Part shown: positions 26,502-32,703 of the stretch, piece by piece
Numbering within the stretch: the stretch's first letter is position 1
Layout of the letters: the number at the start of each line of letters is the position of its first letter
Source: Paramagnetospirillum marisnigri
GTDB taxonomy: Bacteria; Pseudomonadota; Alphaproteobacteria; Rhodospirillales; Magnetospirillaceae
Direction of reading: 5' to 3'
NCBI RefSeq assembly: GCF_001650715.1
Contig: NZ_LWQT01000058.1
Span: 1 to 33,480 of the forward strand
Length of the DNA: 33,480 nucleotides
Notes under the pieces: generated by a model
The model's database searches: none
Told to the model about the DNA's origin: nothing
Seen by the model: only the letters and a program-made list of their open reading frames with translations
Program-made: the position numbers and the translations under genes

Positions 26502-27389
26502 TCAGTGGCACATCAGGACATGGAGGGGCGAATGGGCGATGACGTGGCGGGTGACGCCGCCCAGGATCAACTGGCGCAGCCGCGAATGGGTATAGGCGCC
26601 CATCACCAGCAGGTCGGCTTCGGCCTTGACCGCCTGGCGCAGCAGTTCCTCGCCCGCCTGGGCCGAACTGGCCTGGACCAGGGTGACGGTGGCGGTGATG
26701 CCGTGCCAGCCGAGATAGGCGGCCAGTTCGCCCACCGGGGCTTCCACCTTGTGGTCCACATGCTCGGAGGCGGCCAGGATGGTGACGGCCTCGGCACCTT
26801 TCAACAGCGGCATGGCCCAGCCCACGGCGCGGGCGGCCTCGGCGCTGCCGTTCCAGGCGATGACGACGCGCTTTCCCGGCAGGGTGGTGGCGCGGTCGCG
26901 GGGCTTTTCCGCCGGGCATAGCAGCAAGGGCCGACCCGCCGCCATCAGGGCGGTGTTGAGGGTAATCATGGACGAGGCCTCGGCATTGCCGCCGGGATGG
27001 GCGAACACCACCAGATCGGCCAAGCGGCCACGCCAGGCCACCAGATCGTCCTCGCGGCCCACCTGCTCGATCCATTCCGCCGTCAGCCCATCGGCGGGGG
27101 GCGTTTCCGCCAGCCGCGCCCCGTGGCGGATCAGGGCGGCGTCGAAGGCGGCCCGGGCGGCCTTGGCCCGGGCGGCGGCCTGGGTCTCGGCCATGCCGAT
27201 CATTTCCTCGACCATGGCGCCCGACATGCCTTCGCCCACCAGCGGCACCGCCGTGGTGGCGTCGGGGCGCACATGCAGCGCCACCACATGGCCGCCGCAC
27301 CTCCCCGCCAGGGAAAGGGCGAGGTCCAGCGGCTCGGCGGCGGCATCGGCGTCACTCACGGGAACCAGGATCGAGGCGAAGGCGGACAT
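26502..27389 (-). CDS. Universal stress protein, tandem UspA domains
   Basis: This 295-residue protein contains two UspA folds (about 1-150 and 160-295). The second carries the nucleotide-binding pattern, reading MGAYTHSRLRQLILGGVTRHV and ending SPLHVLMCH, with Thr at the second Gly of G-x2-G. Such tandem Usps often accompany low-oxygen or stress regulons in proteobacteria; the true ligand is unknown. The ATG follows GGGAGAG. Usp and the Nudix gene are three bases apart and likely co-transcribed. Confidence 0.92.
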   Translation of the reverse strand: MSAFASILVPVSDADAAAEPLDLALSLAGRCGGHVVALHVRPDATTAVPLVGEGMSGAMVEEMIGMAETQAAARAKAARAAFDAALIRHGARLAETPPADGLTAEWIEQVGREDDLVAWRGRLADLVVFAHPGGNAEASSMITLNTALMAAGRPLLLCPAEKPRDRATTLPGKRVVIAWNGSAEAARAVGWAMPLLKGAEAVTILAASEHVDHKVEAPVGELAAYLGWHGITATVTLVQASSAQAGEELLRQAVKAEADLLVMGAYTHSRLRQLILGGVTRHVIAHSPLHVLMCH

Positions 27390-27457
27390 GGCGGCTCTCC
27401 CACTCAGAGGATATGGCTATTATGCGCCGGTCCCCGGTCCAGGCAAATTCGCATTTG

Positions 27458-28978
27458 TCATAGTCCCAGGGCGCGTTTGCCCATGGCCAGGGAGACGTCC
27501 TTGGGCGGGGCGGAATCGATGCGGGTCCAGGTGATGGCGCCCAGGTCATAGGCCAGTTGCCGTTCCAGCACCTGGGGCGTGGCGTCCGAGACATTGGCCT
27601 TGCGGCTTTTGATGCGCTCGGCGGCCAGATCGGGCGGCGCCTCCAGCCACAGCCCGTCGAACCGTACCCCGGCGCGGGTCGCCACCGCCTCGATGGCGGC
27701 GCGTTGCTCGGGCCTGGCGAAGACTGCGTCCGCCACGGCGGAATGGCCCTGGCGCAACAAGGCCTCGCAGGTGTCGCACAGGGCCTGGTAGGTGCGCTCG
27801 GTCATCTCGGTGGTGTAGCCTTCCGGCCCCAGCCGCTCCAGTACTGGCACTCCGGCTAGTTGCTTGCGCAGGGAATCGGTGCGCACCACCGCCGCTCCCG
27901 GCACGCCCAGGAAGGGCGCCAGTTCCCGTCCCATGCGCGATTTGCCGCTGCCCGACAGCCCGCCCACCGCCAGCAGGCGGGGGGGCTGGGGCGTCAGATA
28001 GGCCAGGGCGGCCTCCAGGTAGGAGCGCGCCTCCGCCACCAGCGCGTCGCGGCGCCCGCCCTCTGCCGCCGCGGCCATGGTGGCGCAGACATGGGCGCGC
28101 ACCCCGGCGCGGGCCGACAGGAACAGCGGCATGGCCACGACGCCGTCGTAATCGCCCGACAGGTCCAGGTAATGGTTCATCACCCAGTTGGCCATGCCGC
28201 GATGGCCTTTGTGGTCCAGGTCCATCAGCAGGAAGGCGAGGTCGTAGACCACGTCGATGCAGGCGATGTCTTCCGAGAACTCGATGGCGTCGAACAGCGC
28301 CGGTTTCCCATCCAGCAGACAGATATTGCCCAGATGCAGGTCGCCGTGGCACCAGCGCACCTTGCCCGCCGCCCGGCGTTCCTCCAGCAGCGGCGCGAAG
28401 CGGTTCAGGGCGGCGTGGGAGGCCCGCGCCAGTTCCGCCACCGTGTCCCCGTCCAGGAGATGGGGGATATGGGGCAGCATGGAGGCCTGGTTGGTGTCGA
28501 TGGTCCAGGCCAGCCCCTTGGCGCCGCCCTTGTCGGGGCGGGGCGGCTGGGACTGGTGGAAGGCGAAGATGGCCTCGGTCAACTGGTCGCAGCGGGCGCG
28601 GTCCACCGCGCCGTCCCGCACCAGCCGGTCGAACAGGGTGGACTGGTCGAAGCGGCGCATCCTGACCACCCAGTCCACCACCTCACCCTCACCCCCGAGG
28701 CTCAGGGCACCATCGGCGGCGCGGGTGACGGCGACCACGCCGTGATAGAGGGCGGGGGTGGCGCGACGGTTGATCTCGAACTCGGCGTCACAGGCCGCCT
28801 TGCGGGCCTCCAGGCTGGTGAAGTCGAGAAAGGGCAGCCACACCGCCTTCTTCAGCTTCCAGGCGCTCTCGCCCGCCAGCACCACCACCGAGATATGGGT
28901 GTCGATGCGGTCCACCGCCCCGCCGCCATGGCTGGCGGGGTCCGTCAGGAAGGCGATGACCTCGGCCTGCGAGGTCAT
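27458..28978 (-). CDS. Aminoglycoside-phosphotransferase-like plus P-loop kinase fusion protein
   Basis: This 506-residue protein fuses two kinase-like domains. Residues about 1-310 resemble phosphotransferase (APH) folds, with the catalytic HGDLHLGN and the metal-binding DAIEFSE; residues about 340-500 are an AAA_33-type P-loop domain with the Walker A GLSGSGKS and VRTDSLRK. The architecture is common and widely conserved among proteobacteria, but substrates are unknown. ATG 28978 is chosen because the shorter protein starts just four bases after dcd; an extended start would overlap dcd. It has no obvious resistance context. Confidence 0.9.
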   Translation of the reverse strand: MTSQAEVIAFLTDPASHGGGAVDRIDTHISVVVLAGESAWKLKKAVWLPFLDFTSLEARKAACDAEFEINRRATPALYHGVVAVTRAADGALSLGGEGEVVDWVVRMRRFDQSTLFDRLVRDGAVDRARCDQLTEAIFAFHQSQPPRPDKGGAKGLAWTIDTNQASMLPHIPHLLDGDTVAELARASHAALNRFAPLLEERRAAGKVRWCHGDLHLGNICLLDGKPALFDAIEFSEDIACIDVVYDLAFLLMDLDHKGHRGMANWVMNHYLDLSGDYDGVVAMPLFLSARAGVRAHVCATMAAAAEGGRRDALVAEARSYLEAALAYLTPQPPRLLAVGGLSGSGKSRMGRELAPFLGVPGAAVVRTDSLRKQLAGVPVLERLGPEGYTTEMTERTYQALCDTCEALLRQGHSAVADAVFARPEQRAAIEAVATRAGVRFDGLWLEAPPDLAAERIKSRKANVSDATPQVLERQLAYDLGAITWTRIDSAPPKDVSLAMGKRALGL

Positions 28979-28982
28979 GGCG

Positions 28983-29537
28983 CTACAGCCGGGGCAGGGT
29001 GACGCCCTGTTGGCCCTGGTATTTGCCCGCCCGGTCGCCATAGGAGGTCTCGCACACCGAATCGCCCTTCAGGAAGATGAACTGGCAGGCGCCCTCATTG
29101 GCGTAGATCTTGGCGGGCAGGGGAGTGGTGTTGGAGAATTCCAGGGTGACGTGGCCTTCCCATTCCGGCTCCAGCGGCGTCACATTGACGATGATGCCGC
29201 AGCGGGCATAGGTGGACTTGCCCAGGCAGATCACCAGAACGTCGCGCGGAATGCGGAAGAATTCTACCGTGCGGGCCAGGGCGAAGCTGTTGGGCGGGAT
29301 GACGCAGACATCGGTCTCGCGATCGACGAAACTGTCGGCGGCAAACGCCTTGGGGTCCACCACCGCCGAATCCACATTGGTGAAGATCTTGAATTCGCGG
29401 CTGACCCGGGCGTCGTAGCCATAGGAGGACAGGCCGTAGGAAATGACGCCGTCGCGCTGAAGCTTCTCGGTGAAGGGCTCGATCATGCCTTTTTCGGTGG
29501 CCATGCGGCGGATCCAGGTGTCGGGCATCACGGACAT
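28983..29537 (-). CDS. dcd: dCTP deaminase
   Basis: This 184-residue enzyme converts dCTP to dUTP for thymidylate synthesis. Typical sequences are [30 protein letters not shown], the catalytic-site [27 protein letters not shown] (quoted in parts: [22 protein letters not shown]), and a C-terminal [18 protein letters not shown]. Its length is normal. AAGGGGGA precedes the ATG. A small basic protein gene ends 13 bp upstream on the same strand. Confidence 0.97.
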   Translation of the reverse strand: MSVMPDTWIRRMATEKGMIEPFTEKLQRDGVISYGLSSYGYDARVSREFKIFTNVDSAVVDPKAFAADSFVDRETDVCVIPPNSFALARTVEFFRIPRDVLVICLGKSTYARCGIIVNVTPLEPEWEGHVTLEFSNTTPLPAKIYANEGACQFIFLKGDSVCETSYGDRAGKYQGQQGVTLPRL

Positions 29538-29550
29538 GGCTTTTCCCCCT

Positions 29551-29739
29551 TCAGCGTTCGGGTTCTTGTACCCCAGGCGATGGGGGCGGGCAAGGCTGGG
29601 CGGGGTCCTCGGCGCGGGCGCGGCTCTGGGCCTTGCGCCGGGCCAGATTGGCGCGCAGCGCCTCGGCCTGGCGGCGCTGGCGCTCCTCGGCCTCGGCCTT
29701 GCCCTTGTCGCTCAATCTGGTGGTGTCGGAACCGCTCAT
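29551..29739 (-). CDS. Small basic helical protein upstream of dcd
   Basis: This 62-residue protein starts [23 protein letters not shown] and continues as one charged helix ([19 protein letters not shown]), with a Pro-rich tail. Similar short, Arg/Ala-rich proteins near dcd or murA in alphaproteobacteria are annotated as hypothetical. A GTG nine bases further upstream is an alternative start. There is no signal, membrane span or known domain. Its conserved style and its 13-bp gap to dcd favour a real gene. Confidence 0.65.
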   Translation of the reverse strand: MSGSDTTRLSDKGKAEAEERQRRQAEALRANLARRKAQSRARAEDPAQPCPPPSPGVQEPER

Positions 29740-29794
29740 GGCCGCCACTATTTCCCGCCCGGACGGGCTTCGTCAAGAAGGGCAGGAAAGACGC

Positions 29795-29823
29795 TTGCAC
29801 AGTAAGAAACCCTGTGGCATAAA
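29795..29823 (+). promoter_or_regulatory. Promoter of tRNA-Thr
   Basis: TTGCAC (29795-29800), a 17-bp spacer and CATAAA (29818-29823) lie 42 bp before the tRNA. Transcription would begin near 29830, giving a short 5' extension that contains a hairpin and would be cut off by RNase P. Confidence 0.5.
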
Positions 29824-29864
29824 GCGCCCCTCTTCAGGGGGCCGGTGCTTCCGGCCTCGAAGAC

Positions 29865-29940
29865 GCTGCCGTAGCTCAGTCGGTAGAGCATACCCTTGGT
29901 AAGGGTAAGGTCGATGGTTCGATTCCATTCGGCAGCACCA
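29865..29940 (+). tRNA. tRNA-Thr (anticodon GGT)
   Basis: The 76-nt cloverleaf is complete. The acceptor stem GCTGCCG pairs with CGGCAGC, followed by discriminator A and an encoded CCA. The D-arm holds GCTCAGTCGGTAGAGC. The anticodon arm TACCC-TTGGTAA-GGGTA places GGT (Thr) in the loop, and the T-arm has GGTTCGATTCC. It marks the change from conserved genes on the left to an accessory region on the right; tRNA-Thr is a frequent integration site. Confidence 0.96.
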
Positions 29941-29969
29941 TTTTTCTCCTGAAATATCAGGACGTTGTA

Positions 29970-29998
29970 GAGGCCCGCGCCGCAAGGTCGCGGGCTTC
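29970..29998 (+). terminator. Terminator after tRNA-Thr
   Basis: GCCCGCG (29973-29979) pairs with CGCGGGC (29989-29995); flanking bases extend the stem to about ten pairs with one G-U, around a 9-base loop. TTCTCCGTTTT follows. It lies 30 bp past the tRNA and fits an intrinsic terminator. Confidence 0.6.
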
Positions 29999-30073
29999 TC
30001 CGTTTTCGGGGACGCCCGGGGGACGCTTGCGGCGGTAATTCCGGGTAACCACACCCGCCAATGCACCGATTGA

Positions 30074-30093
30074 CGTTATACGCGTCGCGTTAT
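30074..30093 (+). promoter_or_regulatory. Possible HigA operator: CGTTAT direct repeats
   Basis: CGTTAT occurs at 30074-30079 and 30088-30093, 14 bp apart, just upstream of the toxin ATG (30105) and overlapping a TTGACG box (30070-30075). HigA-type antitoxins repress their own operon through repeats in this position. This is inference only. Confidence 0.3.
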
Positions 30094-30104
30094 GCCGTTG
30101 TCGC

Positions 30105-30387
30105 ATGATAGCGAGCTTTTACGACAAGGAAACGGAGCGCCTATATCAGGCTGGCACGTCCAAGCGGTTTGCGGCTATCGCCAAGGCAGCGTTGCGCAAG
30201 CTGGATATGCTCGATGCAGCCACGGAGTTGCAAGACCTCTCCTCACCCCCCCCCTGGGAACCGCCTGGAGGCACTGGAGGGCGACAGGAAGGCCCAACAC
30301 AGCATCCGCATCAATGACCAGTGGCGGCTGTGCTTCATCTGGCGTGATGGTGCCGCGCACCGCGTCGAGATCTCCGACTACCATTGA
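30105..30387 (+). pseudogene. higB: HigB/RelE-type toxin with frameshift at a C9 tract
   Basis: The first frame encodes MIASFYDKETERLYQAG...LRKLDMLDAATELQDLSSPP, and a second frame, one base on, encodes GNRLEALEGDRK...IRINDQWRLCFIWRD...VEISDYH. Together they form a normal HigB-2/RelE-like toxin, an mRNA-cleaving ribosome-dependent nuclease of about 93 residues. The switch lies in nine C residues at 30246-30254; eight would keep the frame. As read, the product is 70 residues with a meaningless tail, so the toxin is inactive unless slippage or an error is involved. It is followed by the intact antitoxin gene, nine bases later. Confidence 0.85.
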
Positions 30388-30396
30388 GGCAGGATC

Positions 30397-30684
30397 ATGC
30401 GCATCAAGACCCATCCCGGCGAAGTCCTCCGCGAAGAATTCATGGCCCCCTTGGGGCTGTCGGCCAACGCCCTTGCCACAGCGTTGTGCGTCCCGGCAAC
30501 CCGTATTGGTGAGATCATCAAGGAGCACCGCTCCATCACCGCCGATACGGCGTTGCGGCTAGCTCGCTACCTCGGCACCACGCCCCAATTCTGGCTCAAC
30601 CTCCAAAGCGCCCATGACCTGTCAAAGGTGCAAGCCGAGGCGGGTGAAAAGATTGCCCACGACGTAACGCCACGGGCGGCATAG
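30397..30684 (+). CDS. higA: HigA-family antitoxin, HTH
   Basis: This 95-residue protein opens MRIKTHPGEVLREEFM and has an XRE-type helix-turn-helix (LSANALATALCVPATRIGEIIKEHRSI), then LGTTPQFWLNLQSAHDL, both classic for the HigA/VapI family. It binds the toxin and represses the operon. It directly follows the higB-like gene, in the toxin-first order typical for higBA. The gene is intact. A short reading frame from the opposite strand overlaps its 3' end. Confidence 0.93.
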   Translation: MRIKTHPGEVLREEFMAPLGLSANALATALCVPATRIGEIIKEHRSITADTALRLARYLGTTPQFWLNLQSAHDLSKVQAEAGEKIAHDVTPRAA

Positions 30685-30739
30685 GGCAAGAGCTCCCCCA
30701 AATGGCAACGGCGTTACTTTCCTCCGGAGCCCATGGTAA

Positions 30740-30850
30740 CGCCGGTTCCAAGCCCAAATCCTTGATCGCTTTCTTCACCTTGCCGTCGGATACGCCCAGC
30801 TCCTTGGCGATGTTGCCGGGGCTGATGAGATCAGTCTTCGCGTCGGTCAT
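30740..30850 (-). pseudogene. Truncated DNA-binding-like small protein gene
   Basis: The first 37 residues (MTDAKTDLISPGNIAKELGV, then SDGKVKKAIKDLGLEP) look like the start of a conserved small protein with a helix-turn-helix-like ISPGNIAKELGVS motif. After residue 37 the frame runs on to 30596, across the end of higA, with sequence that shows no protein character. I read it as a gene whose 3' part was lost. The break lies at a GTAACGCC repeat (30736-30743), which also occurs at 30664-30671 and inverted at 30710-30717. Confidence 0.5.
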
Positions 30851-30960
30851 TGTAGGGTCGCTCCAATGCTGAATTGGTGGGGGCGATGGTAGCGCGGGCG
30901 AGTGGGCTTGCTAGGGACCAAGCAGTCCCGTATTGCATGCCTCATGCTCTGGGCGAGTAG

Positions 30961-30985
30961 ACGCCGGTGGGGTTGCCACCGACGT
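30961..30985 (-). terminator. Hairpin downstream of the cold-shock gene
   Basis: ACGCCGGTGG (30961-30970) and CCACCGACGT (30976-30985) form a nine-pair stem with one mismatch and a five-base loop. It lies ten bases past the cold-shock gene stop. No U-run follows. Confidence 0.35.
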
Positions 30986-30995
30986 CATAGGCGAA

Positions 30996-31205
30996 TTAGA
31001 GCACCTTGAGATTGACCGCGGAGGTCTTTCCCTTCTTGGGGTCGCGCTCTTCGTCAAAAGAGACCTTCTGCCCATCATTCAGACCGCTTAAGCCAGCGCG
31101 CTCCACGGCAGAGATGTGAACGAAAACGTCGGCACCACCATTGTCCGGAGCAATGAAGCCGTAGCCCTTGGTGCTATTGAACCATTTGACACTGCCGTTC
31201 GGCAT
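30996..31205 (-). CDS. Cold-shock domain protein
   Basis: This 69-residue single-domain protein has both RNA-binding motifs of CspA-type proteins: RNP1 as KGYGFI (residues 13-18) and RNP2 as VFVHIS (27-32). It binds single-stranded RNA/DNA and acts as an RNA chaperone. The ATG has GGAGA seven bases upstream. The leader (31206 to about 31340) holds competing inverted repeats, as found in thermo-responsive csp leaders. Cold regulation is inferred, not shown. Confidence 0.95.
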   Translation of the reverse strand: MPNGSVKWFNSTKGYGFIAPDNGGADVFVHISAVERAGLSGLNDGQKVSFDEERDPKKGKTSAVNLKVL

Positions 31206-31282
31206 TTGATGTCTCCAATCGTGAGAAAATCGAGGCGCGGTATCGCGCTCCGAATCAAGTGCCGGGCGATTTTAGTCGTACC

Positions 31283-31329
31283 GAGGCAGGTTTGATGTCG
31301 CAGTCTTGATTCGTCCTGCCTCAAAGGCA
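31283..31329 (-). promoter_or_regulatory. Mutually exclusive hairpins in the cold-shock 5' leader
   Basis: GAGGCAGG (31283-31290) is the exact reverse complement of CCTGCCTC (31315-31322). The same region also forms TGCCT-CAA-AGGCA (31317-31329). One element cannot pair with both at once, so the leader could hold two alternative folds. It lies 78-124 bp before the cold-shock ATG. Whether the transcript covers it is not known, because I could not place a promoter. Confidence 0.4.
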
Positions 31330-31440
31330 AGCGAAAGCGGTTAGTCATGAAACTCCCAAGGGCATAACTGCCGTGGGACGTAGGAGGTCAGAGGTAGTAA
31401 GGTCTCCCCCATCGTCGTCTCCATCTTGAAAGCAGGAACC

Positions 31441-32094
31441 ATGCGCACATTGGTCGAACTTGCTGATGTAAAGCGTATGGTTGCTATCGACGCGGAAACC
31501 ACCGGATTTCGGATGCCTTCTGCTGGTGAGATTAGGAAAATGCCCAAGGGGCTACGCTTGCCCGGAATCATCATCGAAATCGGGTGTCAGGAATTGCTCC
31601 GAGGCGATGATGGTTGGAAAGCTGGCGAGACTTGGCATCGCCGAATCCAGCCCGGCGGGCCAATCTCCAAGGCATCGATTGCCATCCACGGAATTTATCC
31701 TGGCGATTTGAAATCGGCTCCACACTTCAGAGAGGTACTGGACGATTTTGAGGCCTTCATCGGCCAAGATGCGCTACTCGCCCATAGCGCCGAGAATGAG
31801 ATCGACTTTCTGAACTTTGAGTATGCCCGCATAGGCCGTTGCGCGTTTGAAGACGCCATTTTCACTGAGAATGACTTTGTCTGCACCCAGGAACTATCGC
31901 GGCAGTTTTTCCCTGGTGTGCCAGGATCACTGGACGTGCTTTGCGACCGGCTATGGATCGACAGATCTGATCGATTTGACCATCATGGCGCTTTGCTAGA
32001 TGCCATGCTCACGGCGGAAGCCTTCTTAAAAATGGCGGGTGGTTTCGTTCAGGACGATACCCGGTACATGAGCTTCGGCGGTCCTTCGAGCTAG
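31441..32094 (+). CDS. DEDDh 3'-5' exonuclease (DnaQ-like)
   Basis: This 217-residue protein has the DnaQ-type exonuclease motifs: ExoI with DAETTGF (metal-binding Asp and Glu), ExoII with HSAENEIDF, and ExoIII with HGALLDA (His and Asp). The family includes the polymerase III epsilon subunit and many phage or stand-alone nucleases. It is not the usual dnaQ in length or context. The ATG at 31441 follows AGGA; an in-frame TTG 15 bases earlier is less likely. The codons are less GC-rich than in the core genes, which fits the accessory character of this region. Confidence 0.88.
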   Translation: MRTLVELADVKRMVAIDAETTGFRMPSAGEIRKMPKGLRLPGIIIEIGCQELLRGDDGWKAGETWHRRIQPGGPISKASIAIHGIYPGDLKSAPHFREVLDDFEAFIGQDALLAHSAENEIDFLNFEYARIGRCAFEDAIFTENDFVCTQELSRQFFPGVPGSLDVLCDRLWIDRSDRFDHHGALLDAMLTAEAFLKMAGGFVQDDTRYMSFGGPSS

Positions 32095-32168
32095 GGAAAC
32101 GGTAATAGGCGGGCAGCAACCAAGACGGTGAATGCCATGCATCATAATTTATCGGTCGTCACTGACTT

Positions 32169-32276
32169 CTACAGAAGGTTGATCCAGTCCGCCCATGCCT
32201 CCAACGCCTTCCGTTTCTCGAACAGATAGCCACGAATAAGGAAGTTCTCAGGTTTGAAGGGGAGCTGAGGGAGCCG
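32169..32276 (-). pseudogene. Integrase-like C-terminal remnant
   Basis: On the minus strand 35 codons read RLPQLPFKPENFLIRGYLFE followed by KRKALEAWADWINLL and a stop. The RGYLFEKRKALEAWADW pattern recalls the last helix of P4-type tyrosine integrases (typically ...L-EKR-xLM-xxWA-x-Y). No catalytic residues are left. The match is by memory and short; a search is needed to decide. A tRNA 2.3 kb away supports the idea of a decayed integrated element. Confidence 0.3.
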
Positions 32277-32281
32277 TGAAT

Positions 32282-32304
32282 TGTCACCAACAATATTGGT
32301 GACA
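32282..32304. repeat. Perfect palindrome TGTCACCAA-N5-TTGGTGACA
   Basis: Nine-base arms flank CAATA. The palindrome lies between the point where HU similarity ends (about 32344) and the integrase-like tail (to 32276). A GTGGCGACAC follows the right arm. It could be a recombination core or a binding site; it has no T-run and is not an obvious terminator. Confidence 0.6.
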
Positions 32305-32439
32305 CAGTGGCGACACGAAATCGCAGACAAAGAAAAAGGGCCTGATCGCATCAAATGCGGCGTCTACCGCCTTGCCAGCCTCAGCCTTGGTGGAGCCAAT
32401 GGTTGCGGCCACGTCGTCGATCAGGTCCTGCTTGTTCAT
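32284..32439 (-). pseudogene. Truncated HU DNA-binding protein gene
   Basis: The reading frame starts MNKQDLIDDVAATIGSTKAE and continues AGKAVDAAFDAI, the first 32 residues of an HU (HupB-type) histone-like protein, with a ribosome-binding site (GGGAGAGG) before the ATG. After residue 32 it runs into unrelated sequence (RPFFFVCDF...) and stops at 51 residues; HU needs about 90, including the DNA-binding arm. It is thus a 5' fragment, cut off by an insertion or deletion whose edge is next to the palindrome. Confidence 0.75.
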
Positions 32440-32507
32440 GGAGCCTCTCCCTTGGAATTTGTTAGAAAGACGACGCCTTTGCTTTGTGGGGGGGGCGTCA
32501 AGCCAGG

Positions 32508-32527
32508 GGTAGGACGTGGTAGGACGT
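32508..32527. repeat. Tandem 10-bp repeat GGTAGGACGT x2
   Basis: Two exact copies stand head to tail, followed by a partial third (GGT). They lie in the gene-free stretch upstream of the HU fragment. No function is evident. Confidence 0.5.
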
Positions 32528-32703
32528 GGTCACCTGACGAGCGGCGGCAATTTTCCAAAGCGGCCACTCATGGGGGGAGGGCCTGGGTGAGTGCTTATGA
32601 CCCAACCCGGTCATTTGCCCCCACTCTCCACGGTCAGCGTAAATGGCGGCTTGAGGCAGGTGTTGCATTTCGCCCAGCATCATTAAGAAGCCATGCCGAT
32701 TCG

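Larger units (their letters stand above)
32095..32703. other. Degenerate region without an intact gene
   Basis: About 600 bp hold only remnants: an integrase-like C-terminal tail (32169-32276), a perfect palindrome (32282-32304), a truncated HU gene (32284-32439) and a 10-bp tandem repeat (32508-32527). The remaining sequence, 32528-32703, includes short open stretches that I cannot relate to any protein. Confidence 0.6.

Noticed and set aside
32498-32683. A 61-codon minus-strand frame (MMLGEMQHLPQAAIY...)
   Set aside because: It has no convincing ribosome-binding site, crosses a tandem repeat and matches nothing I know.
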